Below, piece after piece: positions 59,937 to 64,000 of a DNA stretch of 64,000 bases; the first letter of the stretch is position 1, and each line of letters begins with the position of its first letter. The notes under the pieces are model-generated. The model was given only the letters and a program-made list of their open reading frames with translations. It did not search any database and was not told the DNA's origin. The position numbers and the translations under genes are program-made. Source of the stretch: Flavobacterium sp. ZT3R18 (GTDB lineage: Bacteria > Bacteroidota > Bacteroidia > Flavobacteriales > Flavobacteriaceae); the NCBI RefSeq assembly GCF_007097385.1, contig NZ_VJZS01000016.1, positions 1-64,000 on the forward strand. The letters are read 5' to 3'.

Positions 59937-60482
59937 ATGAGTATAGAAACCATATCCTTATCGGGAAGAAAAAAAGTGGTCTCCAACAAAGAGATGACTT
60001 TTTTGGAACGCTTGTATCTTGTAGCAATTTTCAAAGGCTTGATGATCACATTAAAGCATTTGTTTAGAAGAAAAGTGACCATTCAATACCCAGAACAAGT
60101 ACGTGAAATGAGTCCGGTTTATCGTGGTCAACACATGTTGAAACGTGACGAACTAGGCAGGGAAAATTGTACTGCCTGTGGATTATGTGCTCTATCCTGT
60201 CCTGCCGAAGCCATCACTATGAAGGCTGCGGAACGCAAACCTGGTGAAGAGCTCTTATACCGAGAAGAGAAATATGCCGAAATATATGAAATCAATATGT
60301 TGCGTTGTATTTTCTGTGGATTGTGTGAAGAAGCCTGTCCAAAAGACGCAATTTACCTAACGATTTCAAAAGAATTGGTTCCATCTAGTTACGATAGAGA
60401 AGATTTTATTTTCGGAAAAGACAAACTAGTTATGCCATTGGAAATGGCTATGAAAAACGCTCAACTTAAAAACGATAACTAA
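59937..60482 (+). CDS. nuoI: NADH-quinone oxidoreductase subunit I
   Basis: A 181-residue subunit with two 4Fe-4S clusters (N6a, N6b). Ligand motifs are 'CTACGLCALSCPAEAITM' and 'CIFCGLCEEACPKDAIYL'. An amphipathic N-terminal segment ('FLERLYLVAIFKGLMITLKHLF') contacts the membrane arm. It overlaps the nuoJ start. It is separated from nuoH by the ORF6N gene and repeats. Confidence 0.95.
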   Translation: MSIETISLSGRKKVVSNKEMTFLERLYLVAIFKGLMITLKHLFRRKVTIQYPEQVREMSPVYRGQHMLKRDELGRENCTACGLCALSCPAEAITMKAAERKPGEELLYREEKYAEIYEINMLRCIFCGLCEEACPKDAIYLTISKELVPSSYDREDFIFGKDKLVMPLEMAMKNAQLKNDN

Positions 60483-60991
60483 TGTCAACAGTACTTATTA
60501 TATTTTGCGTATTGGCAGCCATCACTTTATCTACTGCCTTTTTAACCATTTTTAGTAGAAACCCAATACACAGCGCTATTTATTTAGTGATTTGTTTTTT
60601 CTCAATAGCTGGACATTATTTATTGTTGAATGCTGAATTTTTGGCCATTGTACACGTCATTGTTTATTCTGGAGCCATCATGATTTTGTTTCTATTTACG
60701 ATCATGTTGATGAATCTAAACGAACAAGATGAAGTGCATAAACCGAGATTTACCAGATTGGGGGCGATCGTTTCCTTTTGTTTAGTTTGTTTGGTTTTGA
60801 TAAAAATCTTTATCGATTCTAAACCTATTGTAGAATACGATTATACCGGTGAAGATTACCAATCAATTAAAGTTTTGGGTAAAGTACTATTGAACGAATA
60901 TATGGTTCCATTTGAATTTGCTTCTATCTTACTTTTGGTTGCCATGATTGGAGCGGTATTATTGTCTAAAAAAGAAAAACTAGAAAAATAA
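60482..60991 (+). CDS. nuoJ: NADH-quinone oxidoreductase subunit J
   Basis: A 169-residue membrane subunit (ND6 homologue) with five helices: about 2-22, 28-48 ('HSAIYLVICFFSIAGHYLLL'), 52-76 ('AEFLAIVHVIVYSGAIMILFLFTIMLMN', with the pi-bulge helix), 90-110 and 140-160. Start and stop overlap its neighbours by one base, indicating coupled translation. Confidence 0.94.
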   Translation: MSTVLIIFCVLAAITLSTAFLTIFSRNPIHSAIYLVICFFSIAGHYLLLNAEFLAIVHVIVYSGAIMILFLFTIMLMNLNEQDEVHKPRFTRLGAIVSFCLVCLVLIKIFIDSKPIVEYDYTGEDYQSIKVLGKVLLNEYMVPFEFASILLLVAMIGAVLLSKKEKLEK

Positions 60992-61311
60992 TGAACAATA
61001 TTTTAACTCAGATAGGTATAGAAAACTATATCTTCCTAAGCGTAACGCTTTTTTGTATCGGTATTTTTGGAGTTTTGTACAGACGAAATGCCATTATTGT
61101 TTTTATGTCTATTGAAATTATGTTGAATGCCGTAAACTTATTGTTTGTTGCATTCTCAACCTACCATCAGGATGCACAAGGACAAGTATTTGTATTCTTT
61201 TCGATGGCTGTTGCCGCTGCTGAAGTTGCTGTAGGATTGGCAATATTAGTATCGATATTTAGAAACATAGGATCAATTAGTATCGATAATTTAAAAAACT
61301 TAAAAGGATAA
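60991..61311 (+). CDS. nuoK: NADH-quinone oxidoreductase subunit K
   Basis: A 106-residue membrane subunit (ND4L homologue) with three helices. The two conserved membrane glutamates are visible in 'VFMSIEIMLNAVNLLFVAF' and 'FSMAVAAAEVAVGLAILVSIF'. They are part of the proton path. It ends directly at the nuoL start. Confidence 0.95.
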   Translation: MNNILTQIGIENYIFLSVTLFCIGIFGVLYRRNAIIVFMSIEIMLNAVNLLFVAFSTYHQDAQGQVFVFFSMAVAAAEVAVGLAILVSIFRNIGSISIDNLKNLKG

Positions 61312-63207
61312 ATGGCAATGGATACCAATTTAGCTTTAGTCTTAGTATTAGCTCCTTTTTTAGGATTTTTAATCAATGTTTTTTTCGGTAAAAACTTAGG
61401 AAAGTCCCTTTCGGGAATTATAGGAACATTATCTGTAGTTGTTTCATTTGTGGTTACTATTTGCTTTTTCTTGCAAATCAACCAAACCAAACAGCCTATT
61501 CAAATTGATTTATTTGATTGGATACAAATTAGCAATTTCAAGGTAAACTTTGGATTCTTATTGGACCAATTGTCTCTTTTGTGGTTGATGTTTGTAACAG
61601 GTATTGGGTCTTTGATTCATCTATACTCTATCAGTTATATGCATGACGATGAGAAAGTACATTCTTTCTTTGCTTATTTGAATCTCTTTATCTTCTTTAT
61701 GATCACACTTGTAGTTGGAAACAACTTATTGGTAATGTTCATTGGTTGGGAAGGTGTTGGACTTTGTTCTTACCTATTAATTGGATTTTGGTATAAAAAC
61801 CAAGATTTTAATGATGCTGCAAAAAAGGCATTCATTATGAACAGAATTGGAGATTTAGGTTTGCTAATTGGGATTTTCATCCTTGGTAGTATGTTCTCCA
61901 CTTTGGATTTTGCTACTTTGAAAACAGCAATTGCCGGAGCTACAAATCTAGATACTTTTTGGTTGAGCATCGCTGCTTTTGCATTATTCATCGGGGCTTG
62001 TGGAAAATCTGCACAAATTCCTTTATATACATGGCTACCTGATGCGATGGCTGGACCTACGCCAGTTTCGGCATTGATCCACGCTGCTACGATGGTAACT
62101 GCTGGTATCTTTATGGTTACCCGATTGAACTTTATCTTCGACTTAACACCATACGTTCAAAACATAATAGCCATAATAGGAGCTGTAACGGCATTGGTTG
62201 CTGCAACGATTGGTTTGCTTCAAAATGATATTAAAAAAGTGCTGGCCTACTCTACTGTTTCTCAATTGGGATTAATGTTTTTGGCTTTGGGATTAGGGGC
62301 TTATGAAGTAGCTGTTTTTCACGTAATCACACACGCTTTCTTCAAAGCTTGTTTATTCTTGGGATCAGGATCTGTAATTCATGGTTTGCATGGAGAACAA
62401 GACATGCGTAAAATGGGCGGTTTGAAAAAAGCGATGCCAATTACGTTTTGGACTATGCTTATTGCTTCACTAGCGATTTCTGGAGTTCCTTTCTTTTCTG
62501 GATTTTTCTCTAAGGATGAGATTTTAATGGTGGCTTTCAAACATAATATTCCACTTTGGTTTATTGGAACTATTGCTTCTGTAATGACCGCTTTCTATAT
62601 GTTTAGATTGATGTTCTTAACTTTCTATAATGACTTTAGAGGAACTGAAGAACAAAAGCATCATTTACACGAAAGCCCAGCTTTAATCACTTTCCCTTTG
62701 ATTGTTTTGGCTATTTTGGCAACTATTGGAGGTTTAATCAGTTTGCCTTTCGCTGAATACAATTGGTTGAATGGCTATTTGGCTCCACTTTTTGCGAAAG
62801 CAACTACAGAAGAACACGGTTTAGGTTTCACAGAATATTCATTAATGGGAATTGCGGTTATTGGCGCTTTCTTAGGAATTTTGATTGCTTATAGAAAATA
62901 CATCAAACAAAATACAGTACCAACCGAAGATGCTCAGATAACTGGACTTTCAAAAGTACTTTACAATAAATATTATGTCGACGAAATCTATGATGCCTTA
63001 TTTGTAAACACTACAAACGGTTTATCAAGATTCTTTAGAGACTATGTAGAAACAGGAATTTCATCCCTAGTTTTTGGATTAGGAAAAGTAACCAGTGAAC
63101 TTAGTTTTCAAGGCAAAAAATTGCAGAATGGAAGTGTTGGACTATACCTATTTGCTTTTGTTTTAGGCATGTGTGCCATTGTTTCATTTTTATTTCTCGC
63201 TCAATAA
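61312..63207 (+). CDS. nuoL: NADH-quinone oxidoreductase subunit L
   Basis: A 631-residue antiporter-like proton-pumping subunit (ND5 homologue). It has conserved 'FIGWEGVGLCSYLLIGFWY' (Glu of TM5, about 144-162), 'GACGKSAQIPLYTWLPDAMAGPTPVSALIHAATMVTAGIF' (TM7 Lys and the broken helix) and 'FFKACLFLGSGSVIHGLHGEQDMRKMGG'. The C-terminal lateral helix region begins about 540. Length is normal. Confidence 0.96.
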   Translation: MAMDTNLALVLVLAPFLGFLINVFFGKNLGKSLSGIIGTLSVVVSFVVTICFFLQINQTKQPIQIDLFDWIQISNFKVNFGFLLDQLSLLWLMFVTGIGSLIHLYSISYMHDDEKVHSFFAYLNLFIFFMITLVVGNNLLVMFIGWEGVGLCSYLLIGFWYKNQDFNDAAKKAFIMNRIGDLGLLIGIFILGSMFSTLDFATLKTAIAGATNLDTFWLSIAAFALFIGACGKSAQIPLYTWLPDAMAGPTPVSALIHAATMVTAGIFMVTRLNFIFDLTPYVQNIIAIIGAVTALVAATIGLLQNDIKKVLAYSTVSQLGLMFLALGLGAYEVAVFHVITHAFFKACLFLGSGSVIHGLHGEQDMRKMGGLKKAMPITFWTMLIASLAISGVPFFSGFFSKDEILMVAFKHNIPLWFIGTIASVMTAFYMFRLMFLTFYNDFRGTEEQKHHLHESPALITFPLIVLAILATIGGLISLPFAEYNWLNGYLAPLFAKATTEEHGLGFTEYSLMGIAVIGAFLGILIAYRKYIKQNTVPTEDAQITGLSKVLYNKYYVDEIYDALFVNTTNGLSRFFRDYVETGISSLVFGLGKVTSELSFQGKKLQNGSVGLYLFAFVLGMCAIVSFLFLAQ

Positions 63208-63215
63208 TTTATACT

Positions 63216-64000
63216 ATGAATGTATCTCTCATATTAATCATCCTTTTAGTTGGCGCATTTGCAACTTATTTAGCTGGTGACAAACTCGCTTCAAAAGTGG
63301 CGTTGTTTTTTGGATTAGCGGCATTGGGTTGCTCTATTGTTTTGTTGAATCATTTTAATTTGGGTGAAAACATCAGCTATATAAGCCAATGGATTACACT
63401 GCCTAAAGTTTCATTTGCATTAAAAGCGGATGGTATATCGATAGCAATGCTTTTATTGACGACAGCATTAACTTCTATAATTATATTTTCTTCTTTCGGG
63501 AATGACTATAAAAACTCAAAAGCATTTTATGCCTTGATTTTGTTTATGTCTTTTGCCATGGTAGGAACATTTTTAGCCAGCGATGGTCTTTTATACTACA
63601 TCTTCTGGGAATTATCATTAATACCAATTTATTTCATTGCCTTGATTTGGGGTAACGGAGATGCCGAAGAACGTAAAAAAGCTGTGGTTAAATTCTTTAT
63701 CTACACCCTTGCCGGTTCTTTATTCATGCTTATTGCATTTGTTTATTTGTACCAAAAAGCGGGAAGCTTCTTAATTGAAGATTTATACAAACTAAACTTA
63801 ACCCTAGCCGAACAAAAATGGATTTTTACTGCTTTCTTTTTAGCATATGCTATTAAGATTCCATTAATCCCTTTTCATACTTGGCAAGCAAATGTGTACC
63901 AAAAAGCACCAACTGTTGGAACCATGCTTTTGTCAGGTATTATGTTAAAAATGGGATTGTATAGCGTTATTCGTTGGCAATTACCTCTTGCGCCATTAGC
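63216..64000 (+). CDS. nuoM: NADH-quinone oxidoreductase subunit M (partial, 3' end off window)
   Basis: The frame starts at ATG 63216, 8 bp after nuoL, and runs open to the right edge (261 codons). The text 'DGLLYYIFWELSLIPIYFIALIWG' holds the conserved membrane Glu. 'FFLAYAIKIPLIPFHTWQANVYQKAPTVGTMLLSGIMLKMGLYSVIRW' is the TM7-8 signature with the Lys. It is the ND4-type proton-pumping subunit. The remainder and nuoN should follow outside the window. Confidence 0.94.
   Translation, partial: MNVSLILIILLVGAFATYLAGDKLASKVALFFGLAALGCSIVLLNHFNLGENISYISQWITLPKVSFALKADGISIAMLLLTTALTSIIIFSSFGNDYKNSKAFYALILFMSFAMVGTFLASDGLLYYIFWELSLIPIYFIALIWGNGDAEERKKAVVKFFIYTLAGSLFMLIAFVYLYQKAGSFLIEDLYKLNLTLAEQKWIFTAFFLAYAIKIPLIPFHTWQANVYQKAPTVGTMLLSGIMLKMGLYSVIRWQLPLAPL

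Overview
The window looks like a chromosomal segment of a Flavobacterium-type bacterium (Bacteroidota, Flavobacteriaceae). This rests on low GC content, TAnnTTTG -7 promoter boxes with almost no Shine-Dalgarno sequences, TolC/RND and outer-membrane barrel genes with '...AQ' signal peptides, a short NuoG, and several intergenic repeat families that I recall from flavobacterial genomes. Names come from reading the sequence and remembering families; no search was run.

Layout. 1-1764 (minus): 5' part of a secreted PA14/Ig-like repeat protein, running off the left edge. 2586-2672: tRNA-Ser(GGA). 3114-3672: toxin-antitoxin pair. 3749-6746 (minus): L-asparaginase, acyltransferase, TatD. 7036-15393: an ECF sigma factor with a membrane-anchored TPR partner, diverging from a lipoprotein preceded by three near-identical promoter-like repeats, then a PKD/barrel protein, a TPR-CHAT protease and a retropepsin. 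15498-17464: papain-like lipoprotein and an unknown protein. 17505-22280 (minus): the 2-oxoglutarate dehydrogenase genes odhA and odhB, with a MntA/HepT (MNT-HEPN) module between them. 22396-25361: small barrel protein, Rpn-type nuclease, hypothetical protein, polyprenyl synthetase.

25510-40820 holds two paralogous TetR-TolC-adaptor-RND efflux cassettes. They share a 28-bp inverted-repeat operator (three copies), and the 3' tail of a third, lost RND gene lies between them. 41282-49100 is mixed: DUF3754 membrane protein, RelE/ParE-type TA pair, large metallopeptidase-propeller-barrel protein, an ABC-transporter relic, DUF4242, YwqK-like and TlpA-like proteins. 49493-51550: aspS and a cold-shock gene. 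51786-64000: complex I operon nuoA to nuoM, cut by the right edge. It is interrupted between nuoH and nuoI by an ORF6N-domain gene and a set of 25-nt palindromes.

The most unusual signal is at 58934-59735. An ORF6N gene carries a 25-nt palindrome inside its own coding sequence, and three palindromes of identical geometry (plus a degenerate one) lie just upstream. Read in the gene's frame, the upstream copies would encode variants of the same short peptide motif. Other notable signals are the three GTAAC-N17-GATAT promoter-like repeats, the shared TetR operator, the TA module inside the odh locus, and an interspersed element whose stem appears to covary between two copies.
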